The position numbers were made by a program, and so were the translations under genes. From the NCBI GenBank assembly GCA_050250395.1, contig JBFWOQ010000001.1:62001-126000 (forward strand): DNA of 64,000 bases, in the 5' to 3' direction. The DNA is from JAGPUQ01 sp050250395 (GTDB taxonomy: Bacteria > Pseudomonadota > Gammaproteobacteria > Pseudomonadales > Porticoccaceae). Under the pieces are notes generated by a model, which was given only the letters and a program-made list of their open reading frames with translations, was not told the DNA's origin and searched no databases. How positions within the stretch are numbered: the stretch's first letter is position 1; each line of letters starts with the position of its first letter. Positions 41,464 to 50,056 of this stretch are shown piece by piece.

Positions 41464-42001
41464 GCCGGCGGGCGAAGTCCGAACGCACGAACTGGCGCAG
41501 CTTGCCCTCGATGAGGGCCAGCACGCATTCAGCCGTTGCCGAGGGGGTGGCGATGATCCGCAACTGCTCCCGCAGTTCGCCTTCGCGCAGGATCTGCCGA
41601 AACTGGGTTTCGAGACGGTCGTGCAACTGACCGACGCGCTCACGCAGCCGCGCGGTTTCACCGGTCAGGGCATCGCCGGTCAGCAAGGGGGCGATACCGG
41701 GGTTGCGTTCGGCGAACACCAGCACCAACGAAGCGATCTGATGCAGGCGGTCGGTTGCCCCCGGCACCTCGTCGAGGATCATGCGGATACGCGTGAACAG
41801 GGCATCCTCGGTAAATTCGAGGAGGCCTTCGAGCATCCTGGCCTTACTGGGAAAATGCCGGTACAGGGCCGCTTCGGAAACCCCGAGCTCCCGCGCCAGC
41901 GCGGCCGTGGTGATTTTTCCGCCCGGTGTCGCGTGCAACATGTTGGCCAGGGCTTCGAGAATTTCCTGACGGCGGCCGGAGTTGCGATTCACCCGCGTCA
42001 T
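41375..42001 (-). CDS. slmA: Nucleoid occlusion factor SlmA (TetR family)
   Basis: A TetR-fold DNA-binding protein that blocks FtsZ ring assembly over unsegregated chromosome. The 208-residue protein has the helix-turn-helix TTAALARELGVSEAALYRHF (about 31-50) and FPSKARMLEGLLEFTEDAL, and the SlmA-type C-terminal segment ALIEGKLRQFVRSDF. The ATG overlaps the argB stop by 4 nt (ATGA). The C-terminus is about ten residues longer than in E. coli and overlaps the DUF4124 gene tail to tail. Confidence 0.94.
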   Translation of the reverse strand: MTRVNRNSGRRQEILEALANMLHATPGGKITTAALARELGVSEAALYRHFPSKARMLEGLLEFTEDALFTRIRMILDEVPGATDRLHQIASLVLVFAERNPGIAPLLTGDALTGETARLRERVGQLHDRLETQFRQILREGELREQLRIIATPSATAECVLALIEGKLRQFVRSDFARRPTAHWPEQWQALAPALFASPLPDERFSTP

Positions 42002-42945
42002 GCGGTTGCGGCGAGGGCGCTGGTGATCAGCGTACCGACGCCGATGTCGGTAAAAATCTCGAGCAGCACGGCGTGCTCGACCCGGCCGTCAACGATGTGG
42101 GCACTGGTGACGGAGTTGGCGACTGCGGCCAGGGCGCAGCGAATCTTCGGCAGCATGCCGCCGTAAATCACGCCTGCGTCGATCAGGCCCTCCACTTCGC
42201 TGGGGGACAGTCCGGTCAGCACCTTGCCTTCGGCGTCGAGCAGGCCTGGGACATTGGTGAGCAGCATGAGTTTTTCCGCACCCATCACTTCCGCCAGCTT
42301 GCCGGCGACCAGGTCCGCGTTGATATTGTAGGACTCACCGCGAGGTCCGGCGCCGATGGGCGCGATCACCGGAATAAAGCCGCCCCGGGTGAGCATGTCG
42401 ATGACATCGGTATCGATCGCCGATACTTCACCGACATGACCGATGTCGATGATCTCGGGGGCTTCCATGTCGGGGGTCTTGCGGGTGACCATCAGTTTGG
42501 TGGCCTGGATCAGTCCGCCGTCCTTGCCGGTGATGCCCACCGCGCGCCCGCCGGCATCGTTGATGAGACCCACGATTTCCTTGTTTACCGCGGCGCCCAG
42601 CACCATCTCCACCACGTCCATGGTTTTGCTGTCGGTGACGCGCATGCCGTCCACGAAACTGGATTCGATCCCGAGCTGTCCCAGCAACTTGCCAATCTGA
42701 GGGCCGCCACCGTGCACCACCACCGGATTGATGCCGACCAGTCGCATCAGCACGATATCGCGCGCGAAGCTGCGCTTGAGATTTTCGTCCACCATGGCGT
42801 TGCCGCCGAATTTGACGACCACCGTTTTGCCGGTGAACTTCTGGATATAGGGCAAGGCTTCGGTGAGCACCCGGGCGATGTCCCGGGCGCGGTCGCCCGC
42901 CAAAGGGACATCCTTTTGTTCACGGGACATCTTTTCACTGGGCAT
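41998..42945 (-). CDS. argB: Acetylglutamate kinase
   Basis: Phosphorylates N-acetylglutamate, the second and often feedback-controlled step of arginine synthesis. Amino-acid-kinase fold with KFGGNAM, PVVVHGGGPQIG, SYNINADLVAGKLAEVM and GVYGGMLPK-like IYGGMLPKIRCAL. Start choice is uncertain: ATG 42945 (315 residues, GGTGG 7 nt upstream) or ATG 42930 (310 residues, closer to the Pseudomonas length of about 301). An N-terminal helix typical of arginine-sensitive hexameric enzymes (ARDIARVLTEALPYIQKF) is present, so feedback inhibition is likely. Confidence 0.97.
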   Translation of the reverse strand: MPSEKMSREQKDVPLAGDRARDIARVLTEALPYIQKFTGKTVVVKFGGNAMVDENLKRSFARDIVLMRLVGINPVVVHGGGPQIGKLLGQLGIESSFVDGMRVTDSKTMDVVEMVLGAAVNKEIVGLINDAGGRAVGITGKDGGLIQATKLMVTRKTPDMEAPEIIDIGHVGEVSAIDTDVIDMLTRGGFIPVIAPIGAGPRGESYNINADLVAGKLAEVMGAEKLMLLTNVPGLLDAEGKVLTGLSPSEVEGLIDAGVIYGGMLPKIRCALAAVANSVTSAHIVDGRVEHAVLLEIFTDIGVGTLITSALAATA

Positions 42946-42976
42946 ATCGAAACCACCGCGGGTCAGTGCATGAGTA

Positions 42977-45358
42977 TCAGAATTTGTCGGCAAGCTCGGG
43001 GGCGACCGCTGCGAGCAGGGTGCGGAACCGTTGCTGGATGGTTTCCAGTTGCCGGGCGTCGTCCGCCTCGAAACGCAGGGAGACGGCGGCTTCGGTATTG
43101 GACGCCCGAATCAGGCCCCAGCCGGTGGCGAATTCCACCCGCAACCCATCGATCATGTTGATTTTAGCATCATCGAAAGTGGCGGCGGCCCGGATGCGTT
43201 CGATCAGGGCGAACTTGTCCGCTTCGCTCACCGGCAGGCGAATTTCGGCCGTGGCAACGGAGGTTTCGAAAGCGGCGAGCACAGCGTCCAGGCCCTGCTC
43301 CCGGTGGCAGAGAACTTCGATCAGACGCGCCGCGGCATAGAGTGCATCGTCAAATCCAAACCAGCGATCGCCAAAAAAAATGTGGCCGCTGAATTCCCCT
43401 CCGAGGGGCGCTTTCAGCTCGGCGACTTTCGCACGGATGTGAGAGTGGCCGGTGCGGTGCATGACGGCCCGCCCGCCGTAACCGTTGACCAGATTGCTCA
43501 GTCGGCGCGTCGATTTGACATCAAACACCACATCGGCGCCGGAGTGGCTGGTCAGAATGTCCCGCGCAAAGATCATCAGCAGTTCGTCCGGCCAGACAAT
43601 ACGGCCGCTGCCACTCACGGCTACCAAACGATCGCCATCGCCATCAAGGGCAATGCCCAGATCCGCGCCGGTGCCGGCGACCACCTTGCGCAGGTCCTCC
43701 AGATTGGCCGGACGGGTGGGGTCAGGCGGGTGCTGGGGAAAGGTCCCGTCAATGTCGCAGTAGAGCGGGATCGGATTGCAGCCCAGCGCCTCCAGCAGGC
43801 ACGGCGCAATGTCGCCGGCGACTCCGTTCCCGCAATCGATCACCACGGACAGCGGCGTCCGCGTCTTGATGTCGCCGAGTACCGCATCGATATAGTCATC
43901 GCGCACGTCGGCGGACGAATGCATTCCCGCCCCTTCGCACCAGTCACGCGCCAGCATGCTCTCGCGCAGTTCCTGCAATGCCGCGCCCTGCAGAACATCG
44001 CGGCCGAGCAGGATCTTGAAGCCGTTGTCGCCGGCGGGATTGTGGCTCGCCGTCACCATGACCGCCGCATCGATGGACGGGAGGCGCACGGCGGCGAAGT
44101 ACAACACGGGCGTGGGCACCATGCCCACCTCAACGACCTCGCAGCCGGTGGCGAGCAGACCCTCGATCAGGGCAGCGCAGAGCGAGGGACTACTGATGCG
44201 GCCATCGCGACCCACGGCGACACGTCGGCCAGCGCGATCCCGCACCCGGCTGCCCAGGGCTTTGCCCAGCGCGTTCGCGAAGGCGGGGGAAATACCGTCC
44301 CCACTCGCGCCACGAATGTCGTAATCGCGAAAGACCACCGCCGCGACCGCCTCGGGTTCCGTGGTCGGGGCGCTCGTTGCGGTAGTTGCACCAGCGGCAG
44401 CACTGGCCGCCTGGGGCTTTGTTATCGGCCCTGGCGCGGGCGCCGGTGGTAGCGCAGTGGGGTCCAGTTCCCGCGCCGTGATAACGGCCGCGCGGCGAAT
44501 CCCGGATGGCACCGTCGCAGGATCCGGTGGTGGGGTGCGGGCAGCGCCGTGCCGCAGCAGCAGGCGCCCGCAGACGACCAGCGCGACGCTGGCGAGTAAC
44601 CAAGGGATCAGCGCGACCGCGAGCGCCAGTCCGGGAACCGCGTGCTCCGCCGCTGCGCTGTCCGACAACCGCACCGACGCCTGCCAGCCATCAATATTGG
44701 GGATTGGCGCACTGGCGGGAGGCTGCGTGCCGGAACCCAGGGTCATTATGGACTGGGGTGGCGCACCTGGCGTCTGCTGGACGAGCGTCAACTGGCCCAG
44801 CGACCGATCGAACGCCACCGCGCGCGCAAGCGCCGTCACGGGGAGCACGACCAGAATGGCGCCACGCGGCTGCCCGGCCTCGGGGATCTGCGCGGCCAGG
44901 ATGAGCTGCCACTGGCTGGCGTCCGGCTTCAGGGCGGTAATCGCAAACGCGGTGCCCGCAAGCGCGTTGCGCACCAACTGCTGGGCGACGAATGCGGTAA
45001 CCGGCAGGGACTCGGCCCTGGCCGTCGCGACGACCTCGATGGCCTCGGGAAATTCGGCGGCCAGCGGCAACCGGGTGGTACCGGTACCGGCCGCCGCCAG
45101 CGCCGCGCGCGTACTCTCCCGGGCGGCGATCGTGGACAGCGCGATGCGCCAGCGCGCGACCGCATCGGCGACCGCCGCGGCGGCAGCATCGGCCCTGGCG
45201 TGGGTTGAGCGTGCAGCGGCAGCCGCCTGGGGTTCGGTCACCAGGGCTTCGCGCAGCCAGTAGCCCATCGGTACCGGTGCCGCGAGCAACACCACCGCCG
45301 CCACTAGAAAGCCCGGGCGCTTGAGCAGGCTGACCAGGCTGTGGATGGCACCGGTCAA
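42977..45358 (-). CDS. algC: Phosphomannomutase/phosphoglucomutase AlgC with membrane-anchored N-terminal extension
   Basis: Interconverts mannose- or glucose-6-phosphate and the 1-phosphates for exopolysaccharide, LPS and rhamnolipid precursors. In this 793-residue form, about 330 N-terminal residues hold two membrane helices (about 14-33 and 243-268) around a periplasmic domain, then a Pro/Ala linker. The enzyme begins at FRDYDIRG. The phosphoserine loop is TASHNP (Ser near 437), the Mg loop DGDGDR (near 572), the sugar motif GGEFSGH and the phosphate loop RASNTE. The TTG start at 45358 has GGGAGA about 8 nt upstream and overlaps the coaBC stop by 4 nt. No dut gene lies between coaBC and algC. 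Confidence 0.95.
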   Translation of the reverse strand: MTGAIHSLVSLLKRPGFLVAAVVLLAAPVPMGYWLREALVTEPQAAAAARSTHARADAAAAAVADAVARWRIALSTIAARESTRAALAAAGTGTTRLPLAAEFPEAIEVVATARAESLPVTAFVAQQLVRNALAGTAFAITALKPDASQWQLILAAQIPEAGQPRGAILVVLPVTALARAVAFDRSLGQLTLVQQTPGAPPQSIMTLGSGTQPPASAPIPNIDGWQASVRLSDSAAAEHAVPGLALAVALIPWLLASVALVVCGRLLLRHGAARTPPPDPATVPSGIRRAAVITARELDPTALPPAPAPGPITKPQAASAAAGATTATSAPTTEPEAVAAVVFRDYDIRGASGDGISPAFANALGKALGSRVRDRAGRRVAVGRDGRISSPSLCAALIEGLLATGCEVVEVGMVPTPVLYFAAVRLPSIDAAVMVTASHNPAGDNGFKILLGRDVLQGAALQELRESMLARDWCEGAGMHSSADVRDDYIDAVLGDIKTRTPLSVVIDCGNGVAGDIAPCLLEALGCNPIPLYCDIDGTFPQHPPDPTRPANLEDLRKVVAGTGADLGIALDGDGDRLVAVSGSGRIVWPDELLMIFARDILTSHSGADVVFDVKSTRRLSNLVNGYGGRAVMHRTGHSHIRAKVAELKAPLGGEFSGHIFFGDRWFGFDDALYAAARLIEVLCHREQGLDAVLAAFETSVATAEIRLPVSEADKFALIERIRAAATFDDAKINMIDGLRVEFATGWGLIRASNTEAAVSLRFEADDARQLETIQQRFRTLLAAVAPELADKF

Positions 45359-46593
45359 ACCAGAATCTCCCGTTCCGGCGCCGGGTTGCCGGTGCCGCCG
45401 GTGCGCATCAGGGTCGCGATGTGGTCGATCAACAGGCGCGCCAGGGGCGATTTGTTCATGCGTGGCGGGCGCAGGGTTGCGAGCGCGGAAATCAGCAGCA
45501 CCTGGTTGTCGTCGCTGCCGAAACCAATCTCCGCATCGGACACGTCGTTGGCGATCACCAGGTCAAGTCCCTTGCGGAGCAGCTTGGAGCGCGCATTGTC
45601 GAGGAGATTCTCCGTCTCCGCGGCGAACCCGACCACAAAGGGGCGAGCGGCAAGCGCCGCCACCGTGGCAACGATATCCGGATTGGGTTCGAGCTCGATG
45701 GTAAGGATTTCCCGGGATTTCTTGATTTTCTGGCCAGCAACCGTGCGGGGCCGGTAATCCGCGACCGCCGCGGCGGCGATGAACAGATCGGCATCGGCGA
45801 CTTCGGCCAGACTGGCGGCGAGCATGTCGGCGGCACTGGTGACCTTGACACAGCGCACCCGGTCTGGAACCGTCAGTGCCACCGGACCGCTGACGAGCAC
45901 CGTATCGGCACCCGCTTCGCGGGCGGCTTCGGCGAGGGCATAACCCATCTTGCCGGAGCTGTGATTGGACAGATAGCGCACCGGGTCGATGGCCTCCCGT
46001 GTGGGCCCCGCGGTGATCACCACCTTGCGGCCCGCCAGTGTTCCGGTTGCGAACAGCTCCGCCACGCCGAGCGCCAGCGCTTCGGGCTCCTCCATCCGTC
46101 CCGCACCGACGTCTCCGCAGGCCTGATAGCCCGCCGCCGGCCCGAACACGCGGATGCCGCGTTCGCGCAGGGTGCATACATTGGCGGTGGTTGCGGCTTT
46201 TGCCCACATGGCCTGGTTCATCGCTGGCGCCACCGCCACCGGCCCGATGCTGGCGAGACAGAGCGTGGTGAGCAGATCACTACCCTCGCCCCGCGCCAGG
46301 CGGGCGATGAAGTCGGCGCTCGCCGGCGCCACCAGAATGACGTCCGCCCAGCGGGCAAGGGCGATGTGGCCCATCGCCGCCTCGGCGGCGGGATCGAGCA
46401 GATCCAGATGGACGGAATGGCCGGACAGTGCCTGGAAGGTAAGCGGCGTGACGAACTCGGTGGCGGCGGCGGTCATCACCACCCGCACTTCCGCACCCTC
46501 AGTCTGCAGCCGGCGCAGCAATTCGGCGCTTTTGTAGGCCGCGATGCCGCCGGTGACGCCCAGTACCACGCGCTTGTTGGCGAGAGTCCCCAT
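45355..46593 (-). CDS. coaBC: Bifunctional phosphopantothenoylcysteine decarboxylase/synthase
   Basis: Carries out two coenzyme A steps: CoaB joins cysteine to 4'-phosphopantothenate using CTP, and CoaC decarboxylates the product with FMN. The 412-residue protein has the CoaC half (residues 1-190) with GVTGGIAAYK, catalytic His76 in MGHIALARWAD, PAMN and Cys159 in ACGDVGAGRM. The CoaB half has ITAGPTREAIDPVRYLSNHSSG and KIKK. It is divergent from radC and coupled to algC downstream. Confidence 0.98.
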   Translation of the reverse strand: MGTLANKRVVLGVTGGIAAYKSAELLRRLQTEGAEVRVVMTAAATEFVTPLTFQALSGHSVHLDLLDPAAEAAMGHIALARWADVILVAPASADFIARLARGEGSDLLTTLCLASIGPVAVAPAMNQAMWAKAATTANVCTLRERGIRVFGPAAGYQACGDVGAGRMEEPEALALGVAELFATGTLAGRKVVITAGPTREAIDPVRYLSNHSSGKMGYALAEAAREAGADTVLVSGPVALTVPDRVRCVKVTSAADMLAASLAEVADADLFIAAAAVADYRPRTVAGQKIKKSREILTIELEPNPDIVATVAALAARPFVVGFAAETENLLDNARSKLLRKGLDLVIANDVSDAEIGFGSDDNQVLLISALATLRPPRMNKSPLARLLIDHIATLMRTGGTGNPAPEREILV

Positions 46594-46664
46594 GCCGTCC
46601 CTTTAGAGCTGGTGATTGCGTAAGATAGTACCGAGCCGGGATTTTACCGGACATGGAGGTCGGG

Positions 46665-47339
46665 ATGGCGATTCGGCATTGGCCGGCGGGCGAGCGCCCA
46701 CGGGAAAAACTTCTGGAGCGCGGGGCGCGGGCACTGTCCGATGCCGAGCTGCTCGCCATTTTTTTGCGCACCGGGCACGCGGGCAAGAGCGCGGTGGATC
46801 TGGCGCGCGACCTTTTGGGCGAATTCGGCGGTCTGGCGGCGCTGCTCGCGGCGGACCGGCAGGGCTTTTGCGCCGGCAAGGGGCTCGGTCCCGCCAAGTA
46901 TGTGCAGTTGCAGGCAGTGCTCGAACTGGCGCGCCGTTACTTCGGTGCCCAACTGGAGCGCGGCGACGGCTTTACGGCACCCGAGGGCGCCGCCCGGTAT
47001 TTGCAGGCGCATTTGAGCGGACATTCGCGCGAAATCTTCGTCGTGCTGTTTCTCGACACCCGGCATCGCCTGATCGCCACCGAGGATCTGTTTCAGGGCA
47101 CCATCGACGGCGCCAGCGTCCATCCGCGCGAGGTGGTGCGGCGCGCACTCTTTCACAATGCCGCGGCGCTGATCGTCGGCCACAATCACCCCTCCGGCGT
47201 GGCGGAGCCGAGCGCCGACGACCGCCGCATCACCGCCCGGCTGCGGGAAGCGTTGGCGCTGGTCGATGTGCGCCTGCTCGACCACTTCGTGGTGGGCGCG
47301 GGGCAGGTGGTCTCCCTCGCCGAGCGCGGCCTGCTGTGA
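46665..47339 (+). CDS. radC: RadC family protein (JAMM domain)
   Basis: A 224-residue protein with an N-terminal helix-hairpin-helix region (about 45-75) and a JAMM metalloprotease-like domain, motif HNHPSGVAEPSADD (His near 172). The old link to recombination repair is doubtful; the real role is unknown. The start at 46665 has a full GGAGGT 5 nt upstream; the ATG at 46653 lies within that ribosome-site region and is less likely. It follows coaBC divergently and precedes rpmB, as in E. coli and Pseudomonas. Confidence 0.93.
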   Translation: MAIRHWPAGERPREKLLERGARALSDAELLAIFLRTGHAGKSAVDLARDLLGEFGGLAALLAADRQGFCAGKGLGPAKYVQLQAVLELARRYFGAQLERGDGFTAPEGAARYLQAHLSGHSREIFVVLFLDTRHRLIATEDLFQGTIDGASVHPREVVRRALFHNAAALIVGHNHPSGVAEPSADDRRITARLREALALVDVRLLDHFVVGAGQVVSLAERGLL

Positions 47340-47350
47340 GGGTGGCGGGT

Positions 47351-47379
47351 TTGCTTTAGCCCCCCCGCTTTGGTATAAA
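47351..47379 (+). promoter_or_regulatory. Promoter of rpmB-rpmG (extended -10)
   Basis: TTGCTT (47351-47356) and TATAAA (47374-47379) with a 17-nt spacer, plus TG at 47371-47372 giving an extended -10 (TGGTATAAA). It starts 12 nt after the radC stop and 51 nt before the rpmB ATG. This is the best-looking sigma-70 promoter I found in the window. Confidence 0.7.
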
Positions 47380-47429
47380 GCGCGCCTTCTCGCGCGGGCG
47401 GCGTTACAGCGCCGATTTCAGAGGCGGTT

Positions 47430-47672
47430 ATGTCAAGAGTGTGTCAGGTCACGGGCAAGCGCCCGATGGTGGGGAACAACGTTTCCCACGCCAACAACAG
47501 AACGCGACGCCGGTTCGAACCGAATCTGCACACCCACAGATTCTGGGTCGAGTCCCAACGGCGGTTTGTGAAGCTCCGCGTATCCACCAAAGGACTGCGG
47601 ATCATCGACCGGCTGGGTATCGAGCAGGTGCTTGCAGACCTCCGTGCCAGCGGCAACTCCAGCGGCAACTAA
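47430..47672 (+). CDS. rpmB: 50S ribosomal protein L28
   Basis: An 80-residue basic ribosomal protein. The family start MSRVCQVTGKRPMVGNNVSH and HRFWVESQRRFVKLRVS are conserved. It pairs with rpmG 15 nt downstream, the standard order. Confidence 0.98.
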   Translation: MSRVCQVTGKRPMVGNNVSHANNRTRRRFEPNLHTHRFWVESQRRFVKLRVSTKGLRIIDRLGIEQVLADLRASGNSSGN

Positions 47673-47687
47673 GGTCTAGGAGGCAAC

Positions 47688-47855
47688 ATGGCCAAATCGA
47701 ATCGCGACCTGATCAAGCTGGTGTCCACTGCGGGCACCGGGCACTACTACACCACGAGCAAGAACAAGCGCACCAAGCCCGAGAAGATCGAAATGAAAAA
47801 ATTCGATCCGGTAGTGCGCCAGCATGTGATCTACAAGGAAGCCAAGATCAAGTAA
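47688..47855 (+). CDS. rpmG: 50S ribosomal protein L33
   Basis: A 55-residue ribosomal protein, beginning MAKSNRDLIKLVSTAGTGHY and ending YKEAKIK. A full AGGAGG lies 5 nt before the ATG. It lacks the CxxC zinc pairs, so it is the zinc-independent (C-minus) type, which does not depend on zinc supply. A rho-independent terminator follows. Confidence 0.97.
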   Translation: MAKSNRDLIKLVSTAGTGHYYTTSKNKRTKPEKIEMKKFDPVVRQHVIYKEAKIK

Positions 47856-47881
47856 GCGCCCGCCGGCATGGGTCGCTGACG

Positions 47882-47906
47882 AAGCCCGGTACCCCCGGGC
47901 TTTTTT
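47882..47906 (+). terminator. Rho-independent terminator after rpmG
   Basis: An 8-bp stem AAGCCCGG / CCGGGCTT with loop TACCC, running into six T. It ends the rpmB-rpmG transcript 27 nt after the rpmG stop. Confidence 0.9.
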
Positions 47907-48005
47907 GTGTCCCGGTGCCTTAGTGTACCGGTGCCGAACCCCTGATGAAGCGTTGCCGACACGCTGATGTAAAGTGCTCCACTGCGTCGATGCGAGGCCA
48001 GCGCC

Positions 48006-48821
48006 CTGCCCGAGCTTCCGGAAGTCGAAACTACCCTGCGCGGCATCCTGCCGCATCTTGAAAGACGCCGCGTGGCGGCCTTGCGGTTGCGCCAGCCGGC
48101 GCTGCGCTGGCCGGTGCCCGCGGAGTTGCCGGACCTGCTGCCCGGACAGTGCATCCATGGCGGCCAGCGTCGCGGGAAATACCTGCTCCTTGCCCTCGAC
48201 CGCGGCCACCTGCTGCTGCACCTGGGCATGTCCGGGAGCTTGCGCATGGTCGCACCCGGACTCGCCGCGGGGCCCCACGATCACCTCGATCTGCTGCTCG
48301 ACGACGGCGGCGTGTTGCGCTTTACCGACCCGCGCCGTTTCGGGGCGGTGCTGTGGTTGACCGGCGATCCGTTTGTCCATCCGCTGTTGCGCGATCTCGG
48401 GCCGGAACCGCTGAGCGAGAATTTCGACGCCGACTATCTTTACGACCGCTCGCGCGGGCGCCGGGCGCCGGTCAAGAGCTTCCTGATGGACAGCCGGGTC
48501 GTGGTGGGCATCGGCAACATCTACGCCAACGAAATCCTGTTCCGCAGTGGCGTACATCCGTTGCGCGCCGCGGGCCGGATTGCGCGGCCGCGCTATGAAT
48601 CAATCGTAGCGATGACCCGAACGGTGCTGGGTGCCGCGATTCGGCAGGGCGGCACCACGCTGCGGGATTTTGTCGGCGGCGACGGCAGGCCCGGGTATTT
48701 TCGCCAACAGTTGCAGGTCTACGGTCGCGCGGGCGAAGCCTGCAACAAATGCGGGCGCCTGCTGCTGGAAGCGCGACTCGGTCAGCGCACCACCGTCTAT
48801 TGCTCCCGCTGTCAGCGCTGA
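48006..48821 (+). CDS. mutM: Formamidopyrimidine-DNA glycosylase, CTG start
   Basis: Removes 8-oxoguanine and formamidopyrimidine from DNA and nicks the strand. The 271-residue protein reads PELPEVETTLRGI right after a CTG codon at 48006. Pro2 is the Schiff-base nucleophile and Glu3 is catalytic, so translation must begin at the codon directly before that Pro. That codon is CTG, and no ATG, GTG or TTG is in frame before the stop at 47970-47972. GAGG lies 8 nt upstream of the CTG. Lys58 (GKYLLL), the void-filling/helix-two-turn-helix region and the C-terminal zinc finger (CNKC, CSRC with GQRTTVYC) are all present. It is convergent with coaD. Confidence 0.92.
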   Translation: MPELPEVETTLRGILPHLERRRVAALRLRQPALRWPVPAELPDLLPGQCIHGGQRRGKYLLLALDRGHLLLHLGMSGSLRMVAPGLAAGPHDHLDLLLDDGGVLRFTDPRRFGAVLWLTGDPFVHPLLRDLGPEPLSENFDADYLYDRSRGRRAPVKSFLMDSRVVVGIGNIYANEILFRSGVHPLRAAGRIARPRYESIVAMTRTVLGAAIRQGGTTLRDFVGGDGRPGYFRQQLQVYGRAGEACNKCGRLLLEARLGQRTTVYCSRCQR

Positions 48822-48837
48822 ACCCGGGGATAGCGGG

Positions 48838-49314
48838 TCAGACGAAGCGCGTTTTCAGGGCGGCCGCCACTACCGGGGGGACGAAGGGCGTGATGTCGCC
48901 GCGCAGGGAAGCGATTTCGCGCACCAGCGACGACGAAATGTAGGAGAGTCTTTCGGATGGCGTGAGAAACACGCTCTCCACGTCCGGTGCCAGCGCGCGG
49001 TTCATGTTCGCGAGCTGGAATTCGTATTCGAAATCCGACACGGCGCGCAGCCCGCGTATCACCGCGCAGGCACCGCAGTCGCGCACGAAATTCACCAGCA
49101 GATAGTCGAATCCGCGCACCTCGACATTTTTGACATGCGCCAGCGCGGCCTTGGCAAGATCGATGCGTTCCGGCATCGAAAACAGCGGGCCTTTGCGCTC
49201 ACTGCTCGCGATGGCGAGCACCACCCGATCGAACAGGCGGCAGGCGCGCTCCACCAGATCCACATGGCCGTTGGTGATGGGGTCGAAAGTGCCCGGATAG
49301 ACGACGATCTTCAT
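48838..49314 (-). CDS. coaD: Phosphopantetheine adenylyltransferase
   Basis: Forms dephospho-CoA from 4'-phosphopantetheine and ATP. The 158-residue nucleotidyltransferase has GTFDPITNGH (T/HxGH site, His near 17), RGLRAVSDFEYE and SYISSSLVRE. It is convergent with mutM (16 nt) and sits 36 nt downstream of rsmD on the same strand, the usual pairing. Confidence 0.98.
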   Translation of the reverse strand: MKIVVYPGTFDPITNGHVDLVERACRLFDRVVLAIASSERKGPLFSMPERIDLAKAALAHVKNVEVRGFDYLLVNFVRDCGACAVIRGLRAVSDFEYEFQLANMNRALAPDVESVFLTPSERLSYISSSLVREIASLRGDITPFVPPVVAAALKTRFV

Positions 49315-49350
49315 GGCGGACTCCGCGCGAGGTGGCGCATGGTAAACAAT

Positions 49351-49992
49351 TTACCCAACCCCCTCAATCGCGCCGCAAGCGCGCCGAAACAGCCGGCAAC
49401 AGACGTCTCCGGAACACTTTTCCCGGTGTAAATGCCAGTTTGGCGGCAACTCCGGAATGACCTGTCCGCGTGCGGTTTCGAGATAAATCCACGCCTGCGC
49501 CGCCAGCACTCCGGAGGCTTCGAGGGCCGGGATCGCGCGCCGGAGCAGGTCACTCGCAAAAGGCGGGTCGAGAAAGGCAATGGTGTAGGGATCGGGCGGT
49601 GGCGATCGTCGCGCCAGCCAGACCAAGGCATCGGTGGTGAGCACCTCTACGCCATCGGCTTCCAACCGCGCGCAGTTATCGCGCAGCGCCTGCGCCACGG
49701 CGGCACTGGATTCGATCAGGCTGACCCGGGCTGCGCCCCTGGAAGCCGCTTCCAGGCCCAACGCGCCGGAGCCGGCAAACAGATCCAGGCAGCGCGCGCC
49801 CGGCAGCAGCGGCTGCAACCAGTTGAAGAGGGTCTCGCGCAGGCGATCACCCGTGGGGCGCAATCCCGGTTGCGCGGGAAACGCGAGTTTCCGTCCGCGC
49901 CAGCGCCCGGCGATGATGCGTACGACACCAGTATCGTTGCGGGCAGGGCCGCCCGACCTGCCGCCCGATTTGCCGAGAGAATGCTGCGGCAC
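49351..49992 (-). CDS. rsmD: 16S rRNA (guanine966-N2)-methyltransferase
   Basis: Methylates G966 of 16S rRNA. The 213-residue Rossmann methyltransferase has VVRIIAGRWRGRKL, GLRPTGDRLRETLFNWL, the SAM motif DLFAGSGALGLEA and the catalytic LDPPF. The GTG at 49992 is preferred: AGGAG lies 5 nt upstream, and this gives a family-length protein. The open frame extends far upstream, antisense to ftsY, and is not coding. It diverges from ftsY. Confidence 0.95.
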   Translation of the reverse strand: MPQHSLGKSGGRSGGPARNDTGVVRIIAGRWRGRKLAFPAQPGLRPTGDRLRETLFNWLQPLLPGARCLDLFAGSGALGLEAASRGAARVSLIESSAAVAQALRDNCARLEADGVEVLTTDALVWLARRSPPPDPYTIAFLDPPFASDLLRRAIPALEASGVLAAQAWIYLETARGQVIPELPPNWHLHREKCSGDVCCRLFRRACGAIEGVG

Positions 49993-50056
49993 GCGCGTGC
50001 TCCTGGCTCGGTGGGGAGTGGTAGGATACACGGCCCCATTCCAGCCGCCCAAACTC

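Noticed and set aside
49634..50056. An N-terminal extension of ftsY reaching back over rsmD
   Set aside because: rsmD on the other strand is well supported there, and the FtsY family starts near the basic LFGLFRRRK segment at 50057 onward.
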